A stretch of 64,000 bases of DNA. It comes from Trichuris trichiura (Eukaryota > Nematoda > Enoplea > Trichinellida > Trichuridae). Below, piece after piece: positions 34,330-47,184 of this stretch. Location: NCBI GenBank assembly GCA_037903355.1, contig JBAJFE010000042.1, forward strand, positions 1,128,001-1,192,000, read 5' to 3'. How positions within the stretch are numbered: the stretch's first letter is position 1; each line of letters starts with the position of its first letter. The translations under genes and the position numbers were made by a program. The notes beneath the pieces are model-generated. The model saw nothing but the letters and a program-made list of their open reading frames with translations, ran no database searches and was not told the DNA's origin.

Positions 34330-37300
34330 CTGTTCGGCGAAAACCGTTCTTGTTTGCCTTGGGCGCGCAGGGACGAAGTAGTTTACGTAGCGAGTATTAT
34401 GTTCCTGTGCTTATGGAGAGCAAGATTCGGATTTTTCGTGGACTGTTTGAGCAACAGGAGGCTGGAAATATGAAAAAATTATCTTTTTTATTCTTCATAC
34501 AGTAATTGAAGGAAAAGCAGGTAGAAATATTTTCAAAAATCATCGCCAGCCGTCCGATGCGCGCCGGAGAAGTACTTTATCTCCGAGACGGCTACAGGAG
34601 AGCTAAAATGTTTCTCCTGAATGGGAAACGAAAGGCTCAGGAAGAGCGGCCTGCTTTTCTGAGCGATCGCTTTCTCTTTCGATGCGATATGGAAAGTAGC
34701 GCCGGAAACATAATCCTGCAATGTTCTAGTTTTTAGACAGCTGTATTAGTTCCCGTACGAGTCCTCGAAGCCATTATATGTCTTCATGGCCGTGATCGTC
34801 TAAAGTTGCTCTTCTAAAGCGTGGAGGCACCTAGAAGACGTAGTTTCACTGGCGAATAGTATGCGCCTATAGTTACGCAGAGCCAAATTCCTAGTTTTCA
34901 GAGGTCGAGTAAGGAACGGAAAGCCGAAAATATGAAAAACTTCTCTTTTTACATTTTTTCGTACAGTAGCTGAACGAAAAGCAGGTAGCGGTAGTTTCAA
35001 AAATACTCACAGGCCGTCCCCTGCGCTTTGGAGAAATCTTTTGTCGGTGAGATGGCTACAGTGGACCTGTAGTGGTTCTGCGGAATGGGAACTGAAGTGC
35101 CGGCCGGTAACAAGGCTGTTTTTCTGCGTGATGGTTTCGTTTGAAACCAAACAGAGCGCAGCGGGCAGAAAAGTATTCCTGCATCATTCCTTTTTTTAAA
35201 TAGCTACGTTGGGTCATGTAGGAATTTTGGATGCTATAAGTTTCGTTTGTTCTCCTAGCTGTGTTCGACGCAAGCCGCTCTTCTATACATTCAGCGCGCA
35301 TGGAGGAAGTACTTTAGCTAGCGAATATTATGCCGCTATACTTATGGAGAGCAATGTTGAGATTTTTCGTCGCTCGTTTGGACAATCCGCGGCCGAAAAC
35401 AAGAACAAGTTCTTTTTTTACATTCTTCGTACAGTAGGTGAACAAAACGCAGGTACCGATATTTTCAAAAATACTCGCAGGCTGTCCGCTGCGCGCCGGA
35501 TACCTCTTTCGTCCGTGAAAAGACCGTAGAACCGCTGTGATGCTCCTCCGGGGTTGGAACGGGAACACCGAACACCGAAACTCACCCTGTTTTTGCTCAT
35601 GATCGCATCATCCGAGCAGAAATGGAAAGCGGCGGCAGAAACCAAATCCTGCACCGTACTAGCTTTTATACAGCTGTGTTGAGTCGCGTACGAATCTTAG
35701 AAGCTGTTAATGAAGTCGTTCTTCTATGCCCTGGGGCACGTTAATGAAGTAGTTTAATTGCCGAATATTATGCTCGTATACCTACGGAGAGCCATATTCC
35801 TGTTTTTTGGAGCTCGTCTGTGCAACGGGAAACCGGAAATATGAAGAACTTCTCTTTTTTACATGTGGAGTACAGTCGGTGAACGAAAAGCAGGTACCAG
35901 TATTTTCAAAAATACTAATTAGCCGTCGCATGCGCGCCGGAAAAGTTTTTTGTGAGCGATAGGGTTGTAGTATCGCTGTAGTTTTCTTGCGGAGTAGGAT
36001 TTGATACGCGGACCGATAGGGAGCCTGCTCCTCTGCGCGATGGCTTCATTTGAAACGAAATCGAAAGGAGTGCTCAAAAACGTGTTTGGTGCATCGTCTT
36101 TGCTGTTAGATGGATGCTCTGGGTCGGATAGAGACTTTGGAAGCTGTAAGTTTCGTTTGTCGCGGTGATCGACAAAAGGCGCTCTTCTATACACTTGCCG
36201 CGCATGGATGAAGAACTTTACGTAGCGAGTATTACGTTTCTATACTTATGGAGAGCAGCATTCGGATTTTTCGAGCCACAGGAGGCTAGAAAGAAGACAA
36301 ATTACGTTCTTCGTACAGTAGATAAACGAAAAGCAGGTACCACGTTTTTCAAAAATACTCTTAGGCCTTCCTCTGCGCGCGCGACTAGTGTTTTGTGTCC
36401 CAGAGCGTTTCAGCAGTGCAGTATCGGTTGTATGTTATGGAAGCGGAAACGCAGAACTATAATGAGCCTGTTTTTCTGCGCGATGGCTTCATTTGAATCC
36501 ATATCTAACGCAGCCGGCATAAACGTATTCCTGCATTATTCTGGCTTCTGGAAGCTATAGATTTTGGTTGTGGCGGTGTTCGACCAAAACCACTCTTGTG
36601 TAGCCTGGGCGCGCACGGACAAAGTAGTTGAAGTAGCGGATATCATAGCCCCATACTTATAGAGAGCATAGTTCGGACTTTTCCGAGATCGTTTGAGCTA
36701 CGGGATGCTGTAGATATGAAAAAATTCTGTTTTTACATTCTTCGTACAGTAGGTTAAAGATAAGAAGGGAGTAGTATTTTCAAAAATAGTCACTAACCGT
36801 CTAGCTCTCGCAGGAGAACGGTTTTATTTTTGAGGCGGCTACAGACGCGCCAAAACGCTTCTGCGAAAAAGATAAGGAAAGGCTGAGCGACGACGAAGCA
36901 GTATTTTGCGCCATCACTTCATCCGAAACGAAATGGAAAGTTGCGGGCACAATCGTATTCCTTAATGCGTATAGTCAACAGATGGCCGTGCTGTCCCGCT
37001 ATGGAGCTTTGGAATCTGCCAATTGTCTTTATAGTGGTGCTCCAATGGAGCCGCACTTGTATATTCTGAGGGGCGCATGCAGGAACTTTTAACTAGCTAA
37101 TATAGTGCCCCTATACTTACGGTTAGTGTCATTCCGATTTTTCAGTGCTCATACGAGCAACGGACAGCTCGAAATGTGATAAAATGCTAGTTTTTGGATA
37201 CATGGTACAGTAGGTAAAGAAAAAGCAGGTAACACTAATTTCAAAAATACTGATGAAGCCTCTGGAGCGCGTGGACAAGTTCTTTGTCTGCGAGGGAGCT

Positions 37301-37330
37301 TCCGGAAGCCGCGAGAAACGGTTTCGTGTC
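34330..37330 (+). repeat. Tandem array of seven diverged ~450-bp units
   Basis: The marker TTTCAAAAAT occurs at 34531, 34995, 35463, 35904, 36347, 36778 and 37239 (spacing 431-468). In each case AAAGnAGGTA precedes it and a degenerate form of GCCGTCCnnTGCGCGCCGGA often follows. Other shared phrases are CTTATGGAGAGCA and CTTCGTACAGTAG. Divergence between units is high, so the array is old. Several units keep overlapping ORFs of 70-130 codons with similar peptides (LRTV...AGT..FKNT). Unit lengths vary by non-multiples of three, so the array is not one reading frame. Confidence 0.85.
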
Positions 37331-37399
37331 AGAAAAACGTGCGCCAAACAGACACGTGACGTCTTTTCACTTTTGCGTCAAAAGAAGGCACGTCAAACT

Positions 37400-38040
37400 G
37401 AGACGTCATATTTTAACTGTGCGTAAATTTGTTTCATTTGGAAAAAAAGGTGTATGTTGACTGCAGCTGAATGTGAGATTTGCGTGAAAGGAAGGCGAGT
37501 CAGTCAGGCTATTTCGTCGTCGTCGGGATAATAATATGTATTTGCAGTTAAACGTGAAAAGTAACGCATGTAAGCGGTACGTCGTTGATTAATTATAGAA
37601 GAGAATGATAGATTTGTTGCACATTTAGATTTAAATAAATTGTTTTCAGAAGTGTGGGTATTGCGAATTGTTTTCCAGTTTCAAAAGTGATCATCGTTTA
37701 AGTTCTCTTTAAACTGGTTGAGCTTGGCGGGGTATAAAAGGTAGGGGTATAGAAGCAAACAGTTAAAGCGATGGAAGAAGAAAGCCATAGAAACCAGGAT
37801 TATGTAAAAGACGGAAAGGACGCCCAGAAGACACCATGAGAAAGATAAGAAAGAAGAATAGAACAAATGAAACGACGAAAAAGTATTAAACAAGAAAGAA
37901 AATAATAAGGTAGAAAAATGCGAACGAAGAAAAAGAGAAAAAAGGAACAAAAGCTAAGAAAGAAAAGAGAAAAGTTCGTGAAAGAATAGAAAGGAAAAAA
38001 CGGTAGAAAAGAAGGAAGAAAAGGTTATCGAAGACAATTT
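37400..38040. other. Purine-rich low-complexity stretch
   Basis: About 37780-38040 is dominated by GAAAGAA/AAGAAAG words on the + strand. The - strand ORF across it (37681-37950) is rich in Phe/Ser/Leu because of this composition and is not believed. Confidence 0.7.
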
Positions 38041-39680
38041 TGTGCAAACATAGAGCAAAGCACACTACATACTATCTTCAACGGGTTTAAACAGAGTCTA
38101 AACGATGGCCAAATCAGAAACTGGAAAATAATTGACATTTCAACAAACTTTCACCAGTTAATTCCCACCCACAATGGATAGCTGTGAATATAAATCCTTT
38201 ACGATAAAAACTCTTAAACCGTGATTCTATTTTATTGTGAATATAACGTTTCCATAAAAGCACAACTTATATTTAGACATGTAATTATTCTTGCTAATGT
38301 TTTCTTATTAAGTTGAGATTTAAGGTTTATCGCACCCTGTCGAAGGTCCTTTGAATCAGCGTTGATGGCGAGCAACAATCCGCCCTGAAAGCTCTACTTG
38401 GTAAGAAAAGATGAGAAAACAATACGTCGTATCTTTTTGAATAGTACAATAATGAATTAATGCTCGCAGTTATTTGGAAGTGTTTCATGTGTAATGTAGT
38501 TTGCCCGGAAAAACCAGCCTAAATTTGTTTTTCTTTTTCAATGACGATTGATAGTTGCCCATTAAACCGACCGTTCACGAAATCTACCGCAACTTTGTCA
38601 TTCACATTGCTAAGGATAATAAGTGACGTATACCCAACATGAAAACGTAAACACCCGTAAAACCGAATAATTCAGTTCCCCATTAAAGACGGAACATCAA
38701 AAAGTAAATTTGTTTTAAGAACAAAGCCTCTTTCAGTTCTTTTATCAGTGGCCATGGATTTTAAGGTTGTAAAATGCTGTATGCACAGCAGTCAGTCTCT
38801 GTTCAACCAACGTTTTTTAGAGTAAATTTGAAATACTGTAGATTCTAATTGACGGAAAAGAGTATTATTTTTTCTTTTACTCGATAAAATTATTCTTGTT
38901 TTCCTTTTCCTATCGTTTACTGAAGAAATTAGACAACTTTTAAGTGAACGTTATCAGACTAAGCATTTAGGAATTTGTCAAAATCATATCTTTTTAAAGG
39001 GATAATCATATTTCAAAACGTTCTTTGCTCCCAATGTTTATACAATCAGAGTAAATATCATTCTAACTGAGTAAATACGATCGTTCTTCAAGGTCAACGA
39101 AATAGGTTATCAGTTTATTATATCAGCCAGAGGGAAGAAATTGTTGGAGCATTTGTTTGCTTTAATCGTATAGTAGTCAGTGCTAATGTTTGCACTTGTA
39201 AGATGTAGCTTAACCTCTTATACGCTGAAACGATAAAATTCTATACTTACAAGCAATGTGTCAATAGTAAGTGGGTTATTGAAACGACCTTTTATCAGGT
39301 CAATCAGTGATTTGCATACCACTAAAGTATTGTGGCCGAGACCTAGACGCTCAAAACCAGTGTTCGCTCGTTCCGACTTGCAGAGCAGTTGCTCCTACGC
39401 GACTACTGCTGATCGCTGCTCGTTCATTCCAGTGGTAAATGCTGCCGGTTGGAGGATCCATTTGGAAAAGACGAATCGCCGGATAGGACGACAGGATGAC
39501 GGTGCCATATGGAAATGATCGACTGAAATGAAGAATTCTTCAAAAGATGATGGACAAACCAGTTCAATGTTGGAATGAAAGTTAGTGAGTCTTTTATTCT
39601 TAAACACCTTTCATTTTTTCAACTTTTAGAATCTCGCTAACGACTAATTAAAAGGAAATGAACATTCGAAATTCGTGAAA
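38041..39680. other. No gene seen
   Basis: AT-rich sequence without long open frames, repeats or recognisable motifs. Confidence 0.5.
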
Positions 39681-39684
39681 AGAG

Positions 39685-40010
39685 AGCAGAGAAAATTGTC
39701 CAAACAGCGGATCGTAAACTCGACCAAAAAAGAGGACGAAAAAAGGAAAGGACGACAGCACAAAACGCGACGACAATTTCAAACCGAGAGGACCACTCGA
39801 AAATCGTGAAGACTCTCAAGGAGAAAAAAATTTCCGGACAGCCAATCGTCTAATCGACTAAAAAAGAGGATGAAAAAAAGGAAAGGACAACCGCTCAAAA
39901 CTGGACAACAATTTCAAAACGGAGGACGAGTCAAAGACGCTTGACAGTTCAATTGCACTATTTTTTGAGAAGACGCTCGACAGTTCACTCACACTATTTT
40001 TTAAAGTAAG
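39685..40010 (+). repeat. Local tandem duplications
   Basis: Two ~135-bp copies share AAAAAAGAGGAnGAAAAAA and ACAATTTCAAA (about 39725 and 39860). Next to them are two 44-bp copies of GAGAAGACGCTCGACAGTTC type (about 39935 and 39970). Confidence 0.7.
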
Positions 40011-40989
40011 AAATTTCTCGTTTTTTGCTTATGTTGATTTTTGAAATATTTTAGGACGAAAAAAGAAAAGAGCTGAAATTGAAAGAAATTTTGGGTCGCT
40101 GTTTGTCCGTCTGATCAATACGTCAAAATGTGAAACGATGGAACATTATCATATCTGTGGAAGAGAGGACTCGCTCGTTTGGTATTGTCTGTCTTCTGCT
40201 GACATCAAGTGGCAATAAATTTTTTAGAGTCGACCGATGTCCGTCTGTTTCCTAAGCGCATTTCAAAGACGAAGAAAATTCTGTGGACAAGAAATGGACT
40301 GGTCTTCAACTTCAACATATCATTGCTGAGATTTTTCTCAGCAACTCATCATCTCTATCATCATTCCTTCATCTTCATCACCTCTATCATCATTCCTTCA
40401 TCTCTGACGGAGCAGTTCATATCCTGGTTTTGGGTATGAATCTCTCTGTTTTATGATGTGATTTTTTCACATCGCGAATTTTTTGTCATACTTCGATCTT
40501 CAGCATCGTCTCCTGTTCGAAGACATGGTCTGGAATCGTCTTATGGATCGCGCTCCGCTGATCGCGTCTCGTGATTATCATTCTCTCATTTTGTCTCCTC
40601 TCATATCCTCTCTCCTCTGAGCTGATGAGCTGTTTCTCTCATCATGTTCAGTTCTTTTCACTCAGTCTTTCGTTCTCAGTCTCTCTCTCTCTCTCCTGGT
40701 TCATTTTCTGGGAGGGGGGTTGTCTTCGGCCAGGTTCTTTCGGTCCGATTGGTGGATCCGATTCCTGGTATTAGCACGGATCGGGAATCCGCTCCTGTAT
40801 TCGAGTGTATTATGCCGGCATCCGGCGCGTTTTTAAGTCTTTGTTTACTTAGTGGTTTTTTTGAGCAACCTTCTTCCCCCTGGTGTGATTTTTTTGATCA
40901 CGTGGTTCCTTCCCCATTACCACGTTTCGAGTGACATTTCGAGTGACAGCCTCTCATGCGGTTATTTCTGAGATGGATGGATGAGTCAT

Positions 40990-41535
40990 ATCCCCTCATG
41001 CGATCATTCTGACATGCAAATTTTGGGAGTACCCCCTCGTGCACTGATTGTGACATGCATTTTTGGGGGTACTTCCCTCATGCAGTGATTTTGACATGCA
41101 GATTAGAGTATTTCCCCCATGCGATGATTTTGACATGCAATTTTGAGGGTACCCTCCGCATGCGATGATTTTGACATGCAATTGTGAGAGTACCCTCCGC
41201 ATGCGATGACCTCGACATGCAATTTTGAGGATATCCCTCATGCTGTGATTCTGACATGCGGTTTTGAGGGTACCCTCCGCATGCGATGACTTTGACTTGC
41301 AATTTTGAGGGTACCCTCCGCATGCGAGGATTTTGACATGCACTTTTGAGGGTACCCTCCGCATGCAAGGATTTTGACATGCGGTTTTGAGGGTACCCTC
41401 CGCATGCGATTATTTTGACATGATGTACAGGGGTACTCTCGCATGCGATGACTTTGACAAGCGGTTCGAGAGTACCCCCTGATGCCATGACTTCGACATG
41501 CACTTTTCAGTGATCTCCAGCATGCAATGTGTTGG
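40990..41535 (+). repeat. 41-bp minisatellite, about 13 units
   Basis: Consensus built around GATTTTGACATGCAATTTTG then AGGGTACCCTCCGCATGCGAT. GACATGC-type markers fall at 41011, 41052, 41093, 41132, 41173, 41214, 41253 and onward to about 41500. The unit contains GGGTACCC and GCATGC palindromes. Because 41 is not a multiple of three, the three overlapping - strand ORFs here are by-products. Confidence 0.9.
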
Positions 41536-43075
41536 ATGCTACTATTTGTGAGACATCCTCATGAGATGATTTTATGGACTTGCACAGTGACTCCTTTTCA
41601 TGCAACGACCATGTTAGCGATGACACTTTTCTCGCTGGATTATCATACTGTCAGCATGGTCCTTTCATGCAAGAATATTTACGCTCCTAGGAGATATACC
41701 CTCTACGTGAAGGCAACATGCCAGTGCCAGAACATCCATCAGCACAGGGGTTATACACTCCATGCCAATCTTACATGTATGCTTCAATTCCAATCATACG
41801 TCTAGGAGTCATACCCACTAGTAGACCGCAGTACGTTATAGGACTCCATTAGATATTTTAGACCCATGGGAGCGACATTCATACTTCGCATGCAAGTATA
41901 TAGTTATCAAAGGAATGGTATGGCTCCATGGGTTACAAGCAAGTGGTACAACTCCTAATCTCAGGTGTTGGAACTTTTAAGAATAGGCAACATGCGGTCC
42001 ATTTCCATCAGAGAAGGTACGGTATAGTATCCCCATTTCTGAGCAAAATATATTTCATGAAAGTCCATAGGTCCATTGGTCAGTGCGAGGATGACAGAAG
42101 GTGCCAAAATTGGTGTGGATGTCTTGTGGTTTTAAACTTTCTTTTTTTTCAACTGCTCTCTACATTTCCAGTCCGTCGCATGTTGCCCTGTTGCGCTTGT
42201 CGTTGATCTTGAGGCTTTTTTGTTGTCTTTGTGACAGTAGTCCTTCCATTCTTGTGCTTGTCGCTGCTACTTTCTTCCGCTAGCATTGCGTAATCTTGCT
42301 TGAGCTCTTCAATTCCCATTAGATTGTTTTTTAACTTTTCAATTCGTGACTTTTCCATTTGCTTCTTTCGGTACACCTTGCACTTTTTATCCTTTCTCAA
42401 AATAATCTCTGCTGCTCACAATTGGCCAACCGAGTTTGCATACAGCTAACATATTTTTTGTCATCACCTTTGCTCCGATTGTGCCAAATGAGCGGTCATT
42501 TTCCGACTTTGCTTTCCTTGTAATCGCGTCCGTGACAAACGATTTGTGGATTGTGTCTTTGTGAACATATAACACCATTTGTTAACCATTGCAGACAATT
42601 TTACCCATCGTAAACTTCGCAACATTTACACCGTACCTTCTCTAATGAAAACCTACAAGCCCATAACCAGAATCCAACGGTCAAACGAGAGAACAATACT
42701 ATCCCATACATTTGAAATTATATACGAGCACAACGCGACACATTCAAACCTATATCATGCCATGACGTAATACATGAGGATGTCACACAAATAGATATAT
42801 GAGATCACTGTCATGCAATTAATACATGTGTGAGAATTCAATGTTATTAACACTCCTGGCATGCAAACATCAATTCTTACCAATGGAACAGAATGTCGTG
42901 TAGTTCTTCTTGTAGGTTCTGACTTTCGGCTGAAACTGGATGCCCTACCAACGTATGGATGGGCGGTTATTAGTTCAAAACGGGACAAAACTTTGCCAAG
43001 ACATCGAGAACAATGCACACTACTTTGGGTCAGTTTTACTTTGGCATTTCACCCGAAGGACCTCCCAAAAATTCT
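41536..43075. other. No confident gene; some coding-like pieces on the - strand
   Basis: The - strand 42149-42400 encodes a Lys/Gln-rich, coil-like peptide (RKDKKCKVYRKKQMEKSR...) and 42387-42578 another. Around 42881-42950 the - strand reads QFQPKVRTYKKNYTTF up to a GTAAG donor. I could not join these into a consistent gene. A copy of the dispersed CTACCAACG-ATGGATGGGC motif sits near 42945. Confidence 0.3.
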
Positions 43076-44302
43076 TTATTTCATTATCCAATTCAGCATG
43101 CAAAGCATAGAATGCAATAGTATCACAGTGAAATACACTACAACAACTGCAATGTTGTTTTCGCCTAAAAATAATTCATTATCTATCCGTGCAACAAAAG
43201 CTATTTTTTTGTAACAATTTAAAAGACAGCTTACCGCAGACTATGCCTTTATCACACACAATATATGTGACCAGTAGAAATGCCAAACTTGTCTCATCTA
43301 ACGATCAGTCTTTTTCAAATGCTACTTACCAAATCATCGTCAACTGATTCATTTCTTTGTGTCCATTGTGGTGAATTCTAACACCTTGAATTCATGCCAG
43401 ATTGTATCAGCTTTTTACTCATCGCTTCCTTTGCCATCACCAATTTCCGTTCGCTTACTCTAAAACGTCAGTTTGTCAACTTTTATTCACCATGACAGAA
43501 CTAATTAACTTATATACTTACCAATGTAGAAGGACTATGACAATCATGATTATACCAATGATATACCATTCTCCATATGATATTATTAGTCACAGTTTCA
43601 AGACGACCTAACATTATGCAAATCAGCAGCAGCTACTAACGGCCGTTATCTGACCTCTGATGTAACAAAGATAAGGCAAAACGCTTACTTTAGCCCGGTC
43701 AATGTACGATTTGACCTGATTTTCCTGTTTACATTCCATCCGAGTAGCTTCTTCGATGCAAACTAACAGACCTCTTTGGCTCTATTACTTTTCCTTTCTG
43801 TTTGAACAGCGAATTTGACCTGTTTTCATTGTTTACAAATGTTCAGTTCAGTTCCCTCCGGCAACATTATCTGGAAGTTTACTTTTAGTTTACTCAAAAC
43901 GAAAAGCCTTTTCTTTCTTACCTCTTTTAGAGCTTCATTTTTCCATTTGCATTTGTTTCCAATCCTCAAATACACTTACTACACAATATGAACGTTTCTT
44001 ACCAAATCCGCTTAGGAGAGAGCAATTTTTTTTAAACATACTGTCACCATTCCTTCGTTTCATAATGCTAAACTGAAACAATAACGTTTTAAATTTATCG
44101 TTCATACCTATTCGTTCCTTTTTGACTTCTTTTCCCTATCCATTCAGTGATTCCAGTGTTTGCGTGAGCAACAAACACTTCACCTGCAAATGAAATTTTT
44201 TAAATTCAACTTACCTTGTCTACAACAATTGCTAAACAGGTCAACGTCTCCAAAATGTCGGTTGCTGTTCACCTGAAAGCGACTATTAAATTTCATTTCC
44301 AT
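43076..44302 (-). CDS. Candidate unidentified nine-exon gene
   Basis: On the - strand, exons 44302-44215, 44183-44108, 44067-44003, 43974-43922, 43715-43689, 43632-43522, 43377-43330, 43292-43235 and 43164-43076 join in phase from an ATG to TAA (204 residues). Eight donors are GTAAG and one is GTATG. GTAAG occurs about eight times on this strand in 1.4 kb against about once on the other. TTCTATAAAGG lies about 110 bp upstream of the ATG, and AATAAA overlaps the stop. The protein starts MEMKFNSRFQVNSNRHFGDV, is basic in the middle, and ends hydrophobic (AVVVVYFTVILLHSML). No family recognised. Acceptors were chosen to keep frame and several are weak (43292, 43632), so the model may be partly or wholly wrong. 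Confidence 0.3.
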
Positions 44303-44939
44303 TACAAACAAACGTAAAGAGCTCAAGGTTTTTCCGGCTGTAAGTGCATTTTGCCGTCAACCTTTACTCTTTTTCCGGATATGCAACCGGCTGAGAGATC
44401 ACACCTTTATAGAACAATTCAAATTTTTTATTTGTAACAAATTGCACTTTCGAACAAAGGGAAAAGCGAAACTTTTGAGGGAAATCAATTCGGAAGGGAG
44501 CAAACGAAAATACGACAACGGTATAATAGTTCGATACGACAACACAAGTATTCTCAATCTCAAACCCACTATTATTGTCTCTCCTACCCGACAAATGGGA
44601 AGGTCAGCGGGAGCTCAGAAGGGAAAACTGATGGATACCACAAGCTCAAACCTCTCCCGCGCATACTCACTTACTGCCTTACCTATTTTCCCGTCAGGAA
44701 GGTGTCACCCTTCAAGACCCTACGCTGTCCAGCTCCAGGGTCATTTTCGCGCACACAGACCGGAACAGGACAGCACTTCCTACCACATCCCGCTACTTAT
44801 TCCCACTACCTTGTTTTCTACATGGGGGGCTCGTCGCCGCGGTCTTTGCACTCAGTTCAGTGTCCACTGTCCAGCGCCCATTGACTATACTCCGCTTTCC
44901 AGGTCCACTGTTCCTACTTCTCACACTGGGGACGCACGG

Positions 44940-45060
44940 CAGTCGACATGCGTCAGACGGCACTCGACATGCTGCTCACGACACACGACATGCGACTCAC
45001 GACACACGACATGCGACTCACGACACACGACATGCGACAGACGACACACGACATGCGACT
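44940..45060 (+). repeat. 21-bp tandem repeat (ACACGACATGCGACTCACG)
   Basis: Four to five units of CGACACACGACATGCGACTCA type, followed by short CACATGTGACATG palindromic words to about 45117. The His/Thr/Arg-rich ORFs through it are repeat artefacts. Confidence 0.9.
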
Positions 45061-45171
45061 GTCACATGTGACATGCGGCACATGTGACAAATGACAAGCG
45101 TGACATGTGACATGCAGATGATGCAATATTGTCGTTGTTTACTAATCTCAACGGATAGCGCCGCACCCCGC

Positions 45172-45212
45172 CACCCCCCTTTTTTTTTTTTTTGGGGGGG
45201 GCGGGGGGGCAG
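45172..45212 (+). repeat. Homopolymer cluster C-T-G
   Basis: A run of C, then about 18 T, then G runs. Such clusters are prone to sequencing or assembly error. Confidence 0.9.
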
Positions 45213-45647
45213 CTATCCTTTCCATGCACCTTATTCTCAAGTAGAATGTATCTCACCCGCCCTCCCCTCCGGAAACCAATATCTAAACCCACTATTCCCT
45301 ATTGGATGTGAACCCCGTATGCATGCTGGAACCTATAGTGCCTACCCTCGCCCTGCCTACTGCATACTTACACGTTGATCCGGAACTTTTCCATTTTTCT
45401 CTTTCTTTTCTTGCTCCTCTTGTTGTCCCTGTTCGTTTCTTCTCGTCTCTTTTCCGTTCTCGAATTGTCTTCTTGCATCCGTTGGTGTGAATCCTAAACA
45501 CGGAACCATAAACCTTATGAAATGTTGGACTGCAACCGCGATAGAAAAGACACGCGCCAGTTGAAAATTTTATTCACGCAATCACACAAAATGTATGCGT
45601 AGAAGTGTTATTCACGAAATCAACAAATTCTTCTTTTCATTGTTTTT

Positions 45648-45683
45648 CAGAGCTTTCAGGACTGGCCAGGTCCCGTCGTCAGC
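45648..45683 (-). repeat. Hammerhead-like core, - strand
   Basis: The - strand reads CTGACGACGGGACCTGGCCA then GTCCTGAAAGCTCTG. CTGACGA is followed by a stem (CGGGAC with GTCCTG) and then AAAGCTC. It matches the conserved CTGANGA and GAAA parts of hammerhead ribozymes as carried by Penelope-like elements. Confidence 0.55.
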
Positions 45684-46343
45684 AAGTCAGCAGTTGTCCA
45701 TTCGAGTGCTTTTCCTGAAAAAGAAATTTTTGTCACAAAAAGTCGATTGGACAAAATGTACTTATCTTTTCAAGAAGAGGGCCAAATTTCTTCAAAGTCG
45801 AACTATAAACGCTAAATTAATTAATTAATTTCATATGAACAACATGCGACTGCTACGGTATTCCCTTCATGCTGTAACATGCATACATGCAGCAGTGACG
45901 CGACAATGTCGAACGACGTCCACTTTGTCTCTTTTTAAATTGTTCCACACAACCATTTGGCAATTCTAAAAACCTGAAAATGCAATTCTAATCTTGCAAA
46001 TTTGACTTCCTGCAAAGGGATTACCTTATCAGCATTAGTCGCCAACGCCGTCCTTATCTGCATGTCGAAAGACTAAAACGATAAGATTAAATTCTTGAAA
46101 TTGTACAGTTTCTTTTGCTCTATTGATCACCTAAAATACCTTGTCGCTTTTCTTTGAATGCGGAATAATTGTCGCACAAAATTCATTGTTGTAAAGGGGA
46201 CACCATATGCTAATGACAAGATGTGCTTGTACATTGTCAACCTGAAAGAGTAAAAAGTTATCATAATAAAACTTTTTATTTTATACTTACAGGAACAGCA
46301 ATATCTGTTCTTCATTTCGGCAAACAGATTTTTTATCAGTCCG

Positions 46344-46376
46344 TTGACGACAGGATGAGTCGAGTCCGGAAAGCTC
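46344..46376 (+). repeat. Hammerhead-like core, + strand
   Basis: TTGACGACAGGATGAGTCGA then GTCCGGAAAGCTC: core, a short GGA/TCC stem, and the GAAAGCTC end. The first base of the core is changed. Confidence 0.45.
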
Positions 46377-47184
46377 TGAGAAACATTGCAGAAAACTCGC
46401 TTTTGTCAAACGAGTTTTTCCAGTAAATAACACTTCGACGCAAAGACAAAAAATATAGCAAACAAAAAGTGAGGGGTCAAAATATGGAACTGTGTGAAGC
46501 ACAGCGGCGACTAACGAAAAAGGAGGGAGAGCGATCACAATTCAGCCGATGTCGTCGACGAGAAAATCGAAAAATGAGATTAAATTTACCGTGCTCTGCT
46601 CACATCGATGCTTATTATGCAAATTTGACCGTGACCGATAAACCTTTACACTGTTTGCTTTGCAACGAGTGTGAGTGCTCGGCTGACTAAAACGGAACGA
46701 ATTATTTACACAAATTATTTACTTTACTGATACGTCGCATTGGAAAGGCAACTGCGCAAGCCTTGAGGCAAATTTAACTTTGAGTAAACATTGTCATATA
46801 CAATGAAACTTAATATTTTTTAAAACTGAATTTGATCCTCTCTTAAAAACAAATAAAAGGCATTATTAACGTGATTGTTTTAACAAGTCAGTATAAATAC
46901 CAAGAATCGATGAGAAAAATAAAATCCAAATGTAATGAACTTTTTTTTACCCAACTTCAAAAAGTAAGGTTACCAATAGAAGATAATAATGTGTTCCAAC
47001 AAAAGAAACAGGAAATGACAAAAGCTTTACTTGTGCTTCAAAGGAAGCAATAAGAATCCATCATTGATCCAACCAAGACAACAATTTTACCTGAATGTTA
47101 AGCCGCAAAGAAGCCGAATGAAATGAAACGATTTATCGATCAATAACCATCGTATATCCCTGCGCTAAACAACCATTTCTTTGC
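46377..47184. other. No gene seen
   Basis: AT-rich. The - strand just left of it (46241-46141) has an exon-like segment VDNVQAHLVISIWC... followed in phase by SFDMQIRTALATNADK (about 46070-46023), but neither end could be extended. Confidence 0.3.

Noticed and set aside
40996..41503. Three overlapping - strand ORFs with repeated peptides, and a superficial likeness to a CRISPR array
   Set aside because: The unit is 41 bp, so each frame rotates through the repeat. Units are contiguous with no unique spacers, and this is eukaryotic DNA.
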